The translations under genes and the position numbers were made by a program. DNA of 64,000 nt from Diadema setosum (lineage: Eukaryota; Echinodermata; Echinoidea; Diadematoida; Diadematidae), in NCBI RefSeq assembly GCF_964275005.1, contig NC_092700.1:15656617-15720616 (forward strand), given 5' to 3'. Positions 1 to 10,447 of the stretch are shown here, piece after piece. Each line of letters begins with the position of its first letter. Positions within the stretch are counted from its first letter, which is position 1. Under the pieces are notes generated by a model that was not told the DNA's origin, made no database searches, and worked only from the letters and a program-made list of their open reading frames with translations.

Positions 1-117
1 AATAGAGCATGCAAGTATGCTTAAAATCGCAAGCTGGCAACCCTAAAAATGGAAAAAAAATCTCCCTACTGTGGGAGGGGGATACCCCCCTCCCACACCC
101 TCACCCCCTCCCACACA

Positions 118-152
<35 letters not shown>

Positions 153-249
153 TCGTTTTGCTCGCTCGAGCTCAGTCGCTACGCTCCCTTGCAATACCCA
201 GCTCAGCCCCTTAAACCCCCTCCTTGGAAAAAAGCTAGATCCGCCCCTG
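1..249. mobile_element. probable right end of a DNA transposon, with (CA)n
   Basis: The stretch ends in CTAGATCCGCCCCTG at 235-249, which differs by one base from the right terminal inverted repeat of the complete element at 60869-61025. The matching left end would lie upstream of the window. The body holds a small inverted repeat around 70-105 and a (CA)n run. The family link is inferred from the terminal motif alone. Confidence 0.35.
110..152. repeat. (CA)n microsatellite
   Basis: A nearly pure AC dinucleotide run with one T interruption. Open frames across it on both strands are artefacts of the repeat. Confidence 0.9.
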
Positions 250-457
250 CAGGGTGCATTACCCGATGAAGTGGTCCCGCCCCACATCTGTAACACTGGA
301 CCCCATGGAAGACATGCTAGCGCAGCTGAATGCGGGCTATCCAGCCATCCCCTCTGGTGGAAAAATGAAACAAACAAACACAACAATTAAAGTATTCATG
401 AAATAACTCAGTTTATATCAAAATATGGATTTTATTATTTATTGTCACTGGTCCTAG

Positions 458-541
458 ACATTCCCGAGCTGACTACGCCAACACAAGTGTATCATTCGAC
501 TGACGTTACAACAATACCCTTGCTCCAAACTGTCAATACAG
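458..541 (+). CDS. mini-exon 1 of array (84 nt)
   Basis: The acceptor is cctag and the donor CAG|GTAAAAG, the only array member with a consensus G as last exon base. It encodes 28 residues (IPELTTPTQ then [12 protein letters not shown]), one codon shorter than its neighbours. Because it ends in G, the next exon starts with Asp rather than Asn. Confidence 0.65.
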
Positions 542-3500
542 GTAAAAGAGGCAAATATAATTACCCTTTTAGCTCGTCCTCATTCATTTTGTGTGTTATC
601 CCCATGATAACCTTACGTTTTGTTGTAATGTCTCCTTTCAAGTTTATTTGATTATTTCTTATTTATGTATTTACAAACATAGTAGGCCGAAATATTATTA
701 GAGAATTTAATACCTAAGATTTTTCTGATTGTCATTTTTGTAGACATCACCGAGCTAACTACGCCGACACAAGATATCTATCATTCAACTGACGTCACAA
801 CAACGCCGTTGCAGGAAGCTACCAGTACAAGTAAAAGAAATCTATCACAAGTTTTATTTCATCTTCCTTCTTTTTTTTTTCCCCGTGAGTTTCTTACGTT
901 TCGGTGAATTATTCTCATACCAATGTATTTGTAACTTCGCAGTTTGCCTTACATTTGCATATAAAGGCCGAGGTATGATCAGAGTATTTATAAAGTTATA
1001 AAACTGAGATTTTTTTTTCTGTTATACATTTTCACCTTCCGTAGACATTCCCCAGCTAACTACGCCGACACAAGAAATCTATCATTCGACTGACGTTACA
1101 ACAACGCCGTTGCAGGAAGCTACCAGTACAAGTAAAAGAGAAATCTATCACATGTTTTATATTCTCTTCCTTTCTTTTCTGTTTCTTACGTTTCGTTGTA
1201 TATTGTTAATTTTTAGTTTACCACAAATTTGCATACTTATATAAAGATCTGAGGATGATCGGAGTATTTATTAAGTTATTGAGATTTTTCTGTTATACAT
1301 TTTCACCTTTCGTAGACATTCCCGAACTGACTACGCCGACGCAAGAAATGTATCATTCAACTGACGTTACAACAACGCCGTTGCAGGAAGCTGTTACTAC
1401 AAGTAAAGAGATATCTATCACAAGTTTTGTGTCCTATTCCTTTCTATTTTCTGTCCCTTTTTTTCTCCATGAGGTTTCTTTTAAATGTGTGTATTGTTGT
1501 TATGTTCCGATACAAACTTACTTGTTGAATTGATAGCCTGTCTCACACCTGCACAAAGACCGAAACGTGACTGGAGTATCTGTAAAATAACTTGGATTTT
1601 GTTTCTATTTTACGTTGTCACCTTTTGTATAGACATTCCCGAATTGACTACGTCAACACAAGAACTCTATCATTCGACTGATGTTACAACAACATCGTTG
1701 CAAACAGCTGTCAGTACAAGTAAATCACCGTTTTTATCTCATGTTATGTCCATTAAACATTATTGAAACGTTATTTTATCAGGTCTCGACAAAAGCAGTG
1801 GCCTGATGGCCTGGAGCCCCTAAAAATTGATGTCGGGACACCATTTTTTTTTCGGGACGCTAGCTTTCTTGTTTTGTTTGTTGAGCCAACAAAGTTTCAG
1901 ATTTAAAGGGACATTCCGGACGATTTTCATAATTTCACATCATGTAGTACATAAATCAAAAGCTCCATGTATAGATTCGTGGAATTTGTTGTGGTCCTTG
2001 AGGAGAGAAACCAATAAATTGAAAATCTTAAACAAATTACACTGAACAGTGTTGATGACATCAGAGCCTCATATATTTCAGAAATGTAGCAGTGCAATTC
2101 CATTACAATACCACTTGCTCAACAAGTTCACCTGTGAAGAATCTATGCATGCCTTCTTCATCTTTTGTTCTGCTTCCGTGAGCCCCAACTCATGCATTCC
2201 TATGGTGAGGCTACCATGTCATCATCCTTGTTCATTGCAATTTGTTACAAATTTTGAAAACATTCCCATTCCTCATCCCAATCACTATAAATTCTGAAAC
2301 TCTGTACTCAGTTTAACTGAATTATAGTTGTTCAAATGTAAAAGTCTGAAAATCATCCGGAGGTCCCCTTTAAGGATCTTAGTAGCCACCAGACAACTAG
2401 TTGTTTGACAATAGTAATGCTTTCTTTTTGTGTCCATATCATCGAATCGCATTTTGGTAGTCCGCACAATAATGAAAAACTAAAATAAAACAATTTAAAG
2501 GAAACCCGAACCCAAAGAGCAATGTGGATTGAGTGAAAGCAGCAACATTAGTAGAACACATCAGTGAAAGTTTGAGGAAAATCGGACCATCGATGCAAAA
2601 GTTGTGAATTTTCAAAGTTTTGCTGTTGGAACCGCTGGATGAGGAGACTACTGGAGGTTATGACGTATGTGTGGACAACAATATAAAGAAAATATAAAGA
2701 AAATTCCACAAAAATTCGTTTTTCTAGCATAATGAAAGAGCACTTGACTAACCGCTTTCAGAAAGCAGGGGGAATGATTGTTACCCTTAACATATGTCAG
2801 TATCAAGTTGATGGAATGTGTAATTTTCATGAAAAAAGAATTTTTGTGGAATTCCCCTTATATTTTCTTTATATTGTTGTCCACACATACGTAATAGTCG
2901 CTAGTAGCCTCCTCATCCAGCGATTCCAACACCAAAACCTTACAGATTCATAACTTTTGCATCGATTGTCCGATTTTCCTTAAACTTTCACTGATGTGTT
3001 CTACTAATGTTGCTGCTTTCACTCAATCCACATTTCTCTTTGGGTTTTGGTTTCCTTTAATCAAATATTAAAATGCAAACAAAGGGAAACAAACAAGAAA
3101 GAGAAATGGAATAAACGAAAAATTTGCAAAACATATAGAATTCCAAATATACGAAAAAAGAAAACCAATTGCCTTTGCTCGTTTTTTCATTTATAAAACA
3201 TTGAATTAATAATACAATAAACATGATAAACTTGATAATTATCTGACAATTGGCATGTATGACCAGGGAGATACTCACCTCCCTGGTATGACGAAGCAGG
3301 CCTACGTCAAATACCACGTACTTTGCTTAAGAATTTAAAAAGTCGAACATCTGAATAAGAAGTAATTCATTAACGCATCAAAATGAATACAAACCATTAC
3401 AATTACGTGAAAATTTGTAGATGTTATCAAATGTTTCAAATACCACGCACTGGAACTATGTTTTCTATGACGCCACTTATATTCACGAAACACCCATATT

Positions 3501-4460
3501 TGATAAAGTCGTATATCTTCACCGTACTTAGATGTAGCGGAAAGATGGAATACTAGTTCGGCCTAATTTGGACCTAAAATAAACTGGAGTTCGGCAGTGA
3601 AGTACATCTTGCAACCCTAGCATGCCTAGCGACGTGCAGTTTGCTGAAATGGGCGAATTAATGAAGCACTGATCAGACACGAAATATTTTACCTTTTTCT
3701 GGATGACAAAATCGAATGAAAAAAAAAAACACACACACTCAAATATTTTGTTGGCCAACACAAATGTATCTCTTCTTTAAAAGTAGTGGCCTGATATTTA
3801 TATCTGGTGGCCCTGGACCATCTGGACCCCATTAATGCCGAACCTTACTATATACGTGTATCTCTATGAGTTTTTGACTTTTCGTTGTAATGATTTCATA
3901 CCAAATCATTCGTTGATTTAAGGTCTACCTCACGAATTTAAATATATTGACCGGAACATGATTAGACTTTATAAAAAGTAACTGAGATTTGTCTATTATA
4001 CATTGTCTCCCTTTGTAGACATTCCCGAGCTGTCTACGCCGACACAAGAAATCTATCATTCGACTGACGTTACAACAACGCCGTTGCAGGAAGCTGCTAG
4101 TACAAGTAAAAGAGAAATCTATCACATTATCTTCTCTGCCTTTCTTTTATTTTCCCCATGAGTTTCTTATATTTCGTTGTATTATTATCATACCAATGTA
4201 TTTGTTAATTTGTAGTCTATCACACATTTGCATAATTATAAAGGCCGAAGCATGATAAGAGTATTTATAAAGTAAATGAGATTTTCGGTTACACATTGTC
4301 ACCTTCCGTAGACATTCCCGAACTGACTACGCCAACACAAGAAATCTATCATTCGACTGACGTTACAACAACGCCGTTGCAGGAAGCTGCTAGTACAAGT
4401 AAACGTGACACATATATCACCAATTTTGTCTCGTATTTCTTCTTCTTCTTCTTCTTCTTC

Positions 4461-4521
<61 letters not shown>

Positions 4522-4594
4522 TTATGGGGATTTTGTTAAAAGTTGTTCAACGTGTTATCTTAATCTTATCGTAATCAAAGAACACCTTATCATA

Positions 4595-4641
<47 letters not shown>

Positions 4642-7049
4642 TATATAGTAATATTGCTACATGAGTTTCTTACTTTCGTTGCATGTTTTCATACTGAGGA
4701 CTGTAATTGCTGTATGTCATTAATATTGGATCAATATTGCATTTTTAATTGATATATGTTGTATTCTTTATTTGGTATATATTTGCTTTTGTTTACCATT
4801 TTCTTCTTTGTTGAAATGTTTTAATATGTATATGCATGTAAATATATGATATTTTTTTCATTTTTGAAGCGCCATGAGCACTGAAAAGTGGACCTGTGCG
4901 CTATACAAGTAGCCACTATTATTGTTATTATTATTAAAAAGAGTGAATACAAAAAAGAGTGAATTTCGAGTGAAATTGGAGTGAATTTTGAGTGAAAATG
5001 CTCATTTTCACTCATTTTGGAGTGACGTCAGGGATCACTCGAAGATTTTGGAGTGATCCCTGACGTCACTCCAAAATGAGTGAAAATGAATATTTTCACT
5101 CAAAATTCACTCCAATTTCACTCGAAATTCACTCTTTTTTGTATTCACTCTTTTAAGAGTAAATATTTTCACTCGATTTTTTTTTTAGAGAGTATTATTA
5201 GTTGATTTGTTGGCTGTCTCATCTTTACAAATGTTTAGGTCGAAACAGGATTACAGTACAGTATCTAAAACGTTTCTTTGATGTGTGTGTGTATGTGTGT
5301 GTTGTTATATATTCTCACCTCTTATAGACATTCCCGAGCTAACTACGCTGACGCAAGAAATATATCATTCAACTGACGTTACAACAACGCCGTTGCAGGA
5401 TGCTGTCACCACAAGTAAAAGAGAAATCTCCTCTTTTTTTCTTTTTCTTTTTTTTTTGTTCCACGAGATTCTTCCGTTTCGTTGCAATGCTCTAATACCA
5501 ATTTGTCATTTGTTGTCTGTCTCACACTTACAAACACATAGGCAAAATAATTATGATTAAAGTATCTCGAAAGTAACTGAGGTTCTTCTGTTATACATTG
5601 TTACCTTCGGTATAAACATTCCAGAGCTGAGTACGCAAACACAAGAAATGTTTTATTCGACTGACGTTACAGCAACGCAGTTGGGGAAAGCTGTCAGTAA
5701 ATTTGATGATGAAAAAGTATGTAATACCAGTTTTATCTCCTCTCTTCGTTATTTCCTGTTTCTTCTTTGAGGTTTTAACGTTTATCTAAATGTTTTTATG
5801 GAATCAAATTCCTGACTTTATACACTGCAACACGTTTATGAAGTAAATGAATTATTCTTTTATTTTGTTGCTTTTTTATACATATACAAGAGCTTACTAC
5901 ACTGACACAAGAATTAAATCCTTCGACTGACTTTACAACGACACCGTTGCAGCAAGCTGTCACTGACGGTAAAGTTACATTCAAATAACACCGGTCATCC
6001 ATGTCTTTTTAATAGTGCTAACCTTTTTAGTTTCCGTAAAATATCTTAACGGGTTTTTGTTTATTTGTTTGTTTGTTTCTTGGAGGCAGGAGTTGACCAA
6101 AAGGGAAACATTTTTGATCTCGCTCCTTTCTTCGTGAGATGTATGTGCTTTTTTGTATGTTTGCATAGATCCATCTGTATTGACGTGTTTATGCATAGGC
6201 CTACACTTTAAGTTTGTCATTCTTACTGCCATTGTGTCAATGCATAAATGTTTTGCAATTACAATACTACGTTATTCATGTTTTCGCTAGTATAGTATCG
6301 AAGAAAGAACTCTTTCAACAAAGTTTCATCTAAATTTGACTAGAGCACCACTGAAATTCCAGGTAACGACGATTTACAAGACGTTTGAGGTGAAACAGCT
6401 AATAGTTGGGTTCGTTCGTATGTACCGATTGTTTGTTAATCCTAAAATTAAAGGAAGGTGATTCCTAATAAATAAAGGCATCATCAACGAACCATGTGAA
6501 ACGTCGGAATACTATGTCTATCACATGTGCTATGTACTCGGTTTCAAGACATTGTACTGTTGAATGTAATATGGTGATCAAGAATAATCCCTCATTGTGA
6601 TAAACAAATAGGCCCATAAAGGTATGGTAATCTAAATCAAACAGAAACACTCCTTAGGGCAACGCATGCAACTGTCGTGGAAAAAATTAATGGGATGATA
6701 AAGAAACACGAAAGAAATACAAAATTGATCCCATTTTTTTTTTTCACAGGAATTAATCTTATCACCTGCAAATATATGTCCGTTCCGATTGCCAAAATGA
6801 CTTGCGATTTGGTGGACTTATCAAAGCTTCCACTACCTAATGGTGTGGACTACGTTATGAAGATAATGCTCGCAGTGGAGGACAAACAGTGTCCAGGGGA
6901 TAATCACGTCTGGTTCGATTGCTCCTGTTGCTGGGATTCAGAACTGCAGTTGCACTACTCGCCCGCCGGCACCTGGCGATGTGATGAGGGCAGTGTGGAG
7001 CTAGATTCACTGTATCCATTAGGTGAAATAGGTGAGCAGCTGCAGCATC

Positions 7050-7126
<77 letters not shown>

Positions 7127-8856
7127 CCAATTTGGCTTCAATAACCAGAGCAAGATTTAAAAAAAAAAAAAAACCACTTATTTTATAGAGGATAACCTTG
7201 CTCCATGAGACTTGGACCTAAGAAATGCAGTTCTGTTTATGTTTTGTTTGTTTGTTTTAAGATCCAAGTGTTTGATTGAAGCATTGATATTTGAAACCGA
7301 TCCATATGCAATTTAAGGTGGTGATGAAGTCATAGTCTCACAAGTGTAAATTTACCCATACATAAATTTCCAATAATTATTCCCTCTCTTTACCGAAAAA
7401 AAAATAATCGTGACAAATTTATGAGTTATGATAACTTCGCAATATTCTTTAAAGATTTGCAGACATTTTAGTTCCTAAATCAATAATCAAAATATGATCT
7501 TGAAGAGTTAACTGGTATCATCGACATCCATGCGTATTTGCAGATGTGGTTGCGACGAGATAGTATGGACCATTTAGTTAAAAAATGTAGAAATTAGTAT
7601 CCATCCCTTCTCATGTCAAATCCGACTTTTTTTTTAAATAAATTACCTTATGTTTGTGTGTCCACTGTCAATTATTGGTTAAGTCAATGTCTTCTTTGTT
7701 TTCTCTCGACACTTTTAAGAACAATATCCATTGCTGCTCTTCTATAGCTTATCGTTCATCAACCGGCCATACATGATCCATAGTTATATTTGGATTAATT
7801 TTCAATGCTCAAATCAATATTATCGATTCTCGAAAGGAAAGAGTCAAAGAAACTATAAGAACTAGGATCTATTGACAGGTGACAGAATCTACATGGCATT
7901 CTAACTTTACTCTGGTTTTAAAGGACAAGTTCACCTTCATAGACACGTGGGTTTAGTGAACACAGCATAGTAGAATACATCAGTAAGAGTTTGAGGAAAA
8001 TCGGACAATCCGTTCAAAAGTTATGAATTTTTGAAGTTTCTGCTCAGTCACGACTGGATGAGAAGACTACTATGGCTTGTGATGTCACATGAGTACAACG
8101 ATATAAAGAAAGAATAAAGAAAATTCAACGTATTTCCATTTTTCTCACATAACGAAAGAACACTCAACTTCTCTCTTTCAGAAGGAAGAGGGAATAACAT
8201 TACCCTTAATATACGTCAGTAAGAAGTCGAAGAAATATGCACTTCATTCAAAAAGTAAAGTTTTGTGAACTTCTCTTTTTATTTTCCTTATATCGTTGTA
8301 CGCATGTGACATCATACACTATAGTAGTCTTCTCATCCAGCAGTGACTGCCCAGATACTTTAAAAATTCATAACTTTTGAACGGATTGTCTGATTTTCCT
8401 CAAACTTTCACTGATGTGTTCTACTAATATTGCTGCATTCTCTCAATCCTGAAGGTGGACTTGTGCTTTAAGTATGCGTGCGCATTGCACGTAAGGAACT
8501 GATTGTCGAAACCATGTTAACGTGGTCACAACTAATTATCATAAATGTGTGTCATAAAACAAAATCTTTTGTATAAAGTCATACACTTTTTTTCGTTTTC
8601 TTTAGAAAATTATGTGCTACAGTTTTCTTTGTTAACCTGTCGTGTCTTTCCATTTCAAATACGTTATTTTCTAACCCCGATTAATACGTCTGTCATTCTA
8701 TATCACTGTCTTGAAGACTGGAGTTTTGACAGCGCAAGCTTTGGGCAATTGTCGGTGCAGCTGCTTGATGATAAGCTGTATTTCAGAGGAAACGAGCCAT
8801 CGTCTTCAAATAGTGCTCTCCCCGTGTGTGTCGAGCCACAAAGTCCTGGTCTATGA
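458..8856 (+). CDS. Thr-rich mini-exon-repeat extracellular protein, 3' part of gene
   Basis: I do not recognise this gene. The coding model joins exons 458-541, 744-830, 1045-1131, 1316-1402, 1633-1719, 4019-4105, 4312-4398, 5328-5414, 5625-5696, 5891-5968, 6750-7031 and 8606-8856. Every junction is phase 1, and the frame closes on TGA at 8854-8856 (459 codons visible, counting one base from an upstream exon). The first ten exons give a tandem repeat with core IPELTTPTQ, then YHSTDV, then TTTPLQ. It is rich in Thr and Ser, as expected of an O-glycosylated stalk. The last two exons add about 178 residues with ten cysteines and no membrane segment, so a secreted product is likely. Phase 1-1 exons are typical of extracellular modular proteins. 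The 5' end, including any signal peptide, lies outside the window. Confidence 0.7.
744..830 (+). CDS. mini-exon 2 of array (87 nt)
   Basis: The acceptor is tttttgtag and the donor ACAA|GTAAAAG. It encodes [17 protein letters not shown] followed by [11 protein letters not shown]. The phase is 1-1. Confidence 0.7.
1045..1131 (+). CDS. mini-exon 3 of array (87 nt)
   Basis: The acceptor is ttccgtag and the donor ACAA|GTAAAAG. It encodes [17 protein letters not shown] followed by [11 protein letters not shown]. The phase is 1-1. Confidence 0.7.
1316..1402 (+). CDS. mini-exon 4 of array (87 nt)
   Basis: The acceptor is tttcgtag and the donor ACAA|GTAAAGA. It encodes [17 protein letters not shown] followed by [11 protein letters not shown]. 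The phase is 1-1. Confidence 0.7.
1633..1719 (+). CDS. mini-exon 5 of array (87 nt)
   Basis: The acceptor is ttgtatag and the donor ACAA|GTAAATC. It encodes [17 protein letters not shown] followed by [11 protein letters not shown]. The 2.3-kb intron after it is the longest inside the array and holds a foldback transposon. Confidence 0.7.
1720..4018. other. long intron interrupting the mini-exon array
   Basis: Elsewhere the array repeats about every 270-320 bases; here the gap is 2.3 kb. It holds the foldback element at 2495-3060 and AT-rich DNA. Similar short segments (GTGGCCTGAT and flanks) occur near 1798 and 3786. No further exon unit was found in it. Confidence 0.6.
2495..3060. mobile_element. 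foldback element family A, copy A1
   Basis: The two ends are inverted copies: TTAAAGGAAACC on the left and its complement on the right. The arms (about 2495-2730 and 2820-3060) share the family motifs GCAGCAACATTAGTAGAACA, AGTTTGAGGAAAATCGGAC and GGATGAGGAGACTACT. No coding capacity was found. It is probably a MITE mobilised in trans. Confidence 0.75.
4019..4105 (+). CDS. mini-exon 6 of array (87 nt)
   Basis: The acceptor is ctttgtag and the donor ACAA|GTAAAAG. It encodes [17 protein letters not shown] followed by [11 protein letters not shown]. The phase is 1-1. Confidence 0.7.
4312..4398 (+). CDS. mini-exon 7 of array (87 nt)
   Basis: The acceptor is ttccgtag and the donor ACAA|GTAAACG. 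It differs from mini-exon 6 by only a few bases and encodes [17 protein letters not shown] followed by [11 protein letters not shown]. Confidence 0.7.
4438..4650. repeat. (TTC)n and two (TA)n microsatellites
   Basis: A short TTC run at 4438-4459 leads into (TA)n with sparse interruptions to about 4520. A second (TA)n lies at about 4608-4648. Confidence 0.85.
4866..4937 (+). mobile_element. CR1/L2-like LINE or SINE 3' tail
   Basis: GAAGCGCCATGAGCACTG, then GTGCGCTATACAAG, then a TTATTATTATTA run form the typical 3' end of CR1/L2-type non-LTR elements and SINEs that borrow their tails. The LINE remnant at 10.45-10.86 kb has the same type of end. No coding part is attached. Confidence 0.6.
4936..5154. 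repeat. long near-perfect hairpin built of GAGTGA units
   Basis: Two arms of about 105 bases (4936-5040 and 5051-5154) are near-perfect reverse complements around a roughly 10-base centre. Each arm contains GAGTGAA/GGAGTGA at short intervals and one TGACGTCA-like site. It abuts the LINE-like 3' tail and lies between mini-exons 7 and 8. No clear target-site duplication was seen. Confidence 0.85.
5328..5414 (+). CDS. mini-exon 8 of array (87 nt)
   Basis: The acceptor is cttatag and the donor ACAA|GTAAAAG. It encodes [17 protein letters not shown] followed by [11 protein letters not shown]. The phase is 1-1. Confidence 0.7.
5625..5696 (+). CDS. mini-exon 9, with shifted acceptor (72 nt)
   Basis: The usual acceptor TAG has become TAA (5613-5615), but CCAG nine bases downstream gives a phase-1 exon of 24 codons ([19 protein letters not shown]). 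The donor is TCA|GTAAATT. It is more diverged than exons 1-8. It may be used at low level or be a dying exon; skipping it keeps the frame. Confidence 0.4.
5891..5968 (+). CDS. mini-exon 10, diverged last unit (78 nt)
   Basis: The exon starts after acaag, at the same relative position as the shifted acceptor of exon 9, and ends in a consensus-like donor GACG|GTAAAG. It encodes [20 protein letters not shown] and then QAVTD. Its final G joins GA of the exon at 6750 to give Gly. Confidence 0.55.
6750..7031 (+). CDS. Cys-rich domain exon (282 nt)
   Basis: The acceptor is a strong T-run followed by CACAG, and the donor is ATAG|GTGAGC. The 94 codons are phase 1-1. Cysteines fall in ITCKY, KMTCDL, KQCPG, FDCSCCW and WRCDEG. 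The two early cysteines, followed by an alternating hydrophobic segment (DYVMKIML) and further cysteines, loosely resemble the first half of a haematopoietin-receptor D1 domain. The C-x-W motif is absent and this reading is tentative. A (CA)n run begins about 19 bases into the next intron. Confidence 0.6.
7050..7123. repeat. (CA)n microsatellite, about 36 units
   Basis: A pure AC run just inside the intron after the Cys-rich exon. Its position close to a donor could affect splicing. Confidence 0.9.
7918..8471. mobile_element. foldback element family A, copy A2
   Basis: The ends are TTTAAAGGACAAGTTCACC and a complementary GGTGGACTTGTGCTTTAA. Both arms carry the family motifs, including AGTTTGAGGAAAATCGGAC on the left and its complement on the right. 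It lies in the last intron of the mini-exon gene. Confidence 0.8.
8606..8856 (+). CDS. terminal exon of mini-exon gene
   Basis: The acceptor is tttctttag. The phase-1 entry (G|AA) gives [15 protein letters not shown] and ends in [11 protein letters not shown] followed by TGA. It has three cysteines, one N-glycosylation sequon (NTS), a Ser-rich stretch (EPSSSNS) and no transmembrane segment or lipid-anchor signal, consistent with secretion. Another open frame overlaps it but does not fit the upstream phase. Confidence 0.55.
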
Positions 8857-9117
8857 GAATTTCGGCACACGAATCCCCGGATGCCTCCATCGCGTTGCCG
8901 CATAAAGGACATTATGACTATAATTTCATATGAAAAATTCTGTAATACATTATATAATGCATGTATGTAGTATGTTCCAACGTATAACTGGCCTAACGGT
9001 GTGATATTGTTTGTGGTGCTTTTCTTCTTTTTTTATGTGACGAAACACTCCGGTATTATACTTACTTGGACAGTTATCGATAGCAGCGGCCTGTACATGT
9101 ATTCATGTCGGAAATTC
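8857..9117. other. 3' flank of mini-exon gene
   Basis: AT-rich non-coding sequence. No canonical AATAAA was seen close to the stop, so the polyadenylation site is undetermined. Confidence 0.4.
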
Positions 9118-9715
9118 GGATCCGGGTAAAAATATCAGTAGACTGTAATAACAAAATTCAAGACTAAAAATGTCAGGGGAAGTGTCAAACGCCAATTGAT
9201 AAAATGCCAGTTGTAAACATGTCATGGTAAAAATGTCAGGAAGAAAAATGTAAAGGGAAAATGTGGAGGAGAAATAAGTAAGGAGTAAGAAATGTAAGGG
9301 TAAAAATTTAAAAGGTAAAAATATCAGATGTAAGGATGTCAGGGGAAAATCTGAAGCGTAAAATGTCAAAGATCAAAGACAAAGATGTCAATTAGAGTAC
9401 AGAGATGTCACGGGTAAAAATGGCAGGGAAAGCGTATCAAGTGTAGAAATATCAGGAGTAAAAATTCAACGGGAAAGATGTCTAGGATAAAGATGTAGGG
9501 GATAAGATGTCATTATTAGTTTTGTAAAAATGTTAGTGATTACAACAACAAAAAATGTCAGGGGTCAAATACAGGGGGAAATGTCAATATTAAATCTGCC
9601 AGGGATACAAAATATCAGGACAAAAACATTGTTGTCAATTCCAAAAATTGTCAGTGTTAAAATTGTCAAGGGGAGAATGTCAACGGTAAAAAATGTCAGA
9701 GGTAAAAATATCCGG
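9118..9715. repeat. degenerate minisatellite (GGTAAAAATGTCAGG-like)
   Basis: About 600 bases are built from dozens of imperfect units of roughly 10-20 bases around AAAATGTCAGGGGTAAAAAT. Spacing is irregular and substitutions are frequent. Open frames across it (for example 9530-9772) follow the repeat and show no protein signature. Confidence 0.8.
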
Positions 9716-10447
9716 CTTATAGCCATTGTCTCGGTGTATGTGTACTCTCCTACTCGACCAATATCACCATGAAATACGACATCATTGAAGACATTGTACA
9801 TTACTCTCCAGTGAATGTTCATTTGTATTCAGTATTTTGTCTTAGCGCGGAATAACTTCTTGTATAACAAGTAGGAATCATGGGTTTTTACTTTTGACTA
9901 TTACACATGGCCTTTAGTCGCACCTACAAGGCATTTTTATTCATGTTAACCCAACTAGGTATAATGAGCATCGTCTTTCAATGGTAGAGTGTTAAATTAA
10001 AAATGTAGGCCTAGTATAGAAAATGTAGTGTAGAAGAAGAGATCTGTTTCCACTCATAATTATGTGCGTCTTCGGAAAACCTGTCTGTGATTAACATCTA
10101 TGAATTAAAAGCATAATTATATCGTCAGTAATTTGCAGATTAGTTTCCTATCATAATCTAATTTCAAGAGACTTGAGCGTAGCTTGATTAGGAAGATAAA
10201 AGCGTTAACGAGGAAGAAGTTAGGAATATTGCTGTTGTTTTGCAAATGAAATAAAAACTAATGTCGTTTATAGATGAATGTAGTGATATAGATAGAATGT
10301 GTTTGTTGGAAGTGACTTGATATATGTGTATATTCCACTCTGTACGCCGGCGTTCACGTACATGTTACCATGGTAACCTATATACGCCATAAGCTCGGTC
10401 AATAAGCTGTTTCGTTTATACCTGGAAGTCATGAATGATATGTGTCT

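Noticed and set aside
9..390. Overlapping open frames on both strands
   Set aside because: They run through the (CA)n and C-rich repeats (His-Thr and Val-Cys runs) and have no splice or family support.
458..5968. CRISPR-like array, because of regularly spaced similar units
   Set aside because: Units are 72-87 nt coding exons with splice sites and intron-like spacers that are themselves related, in animal DNA.
6677..7144. Single 155-codon open frame
   Set aside because: Only 6750-7031 is supported as an exon; the front is intron plus poly-T and the end is the (CA)n repeat.
8703..8912. Alternative frames over the terminal exon of the mini-exon gene
   Set aside because: They do not match the phase-1 junction from 7031.
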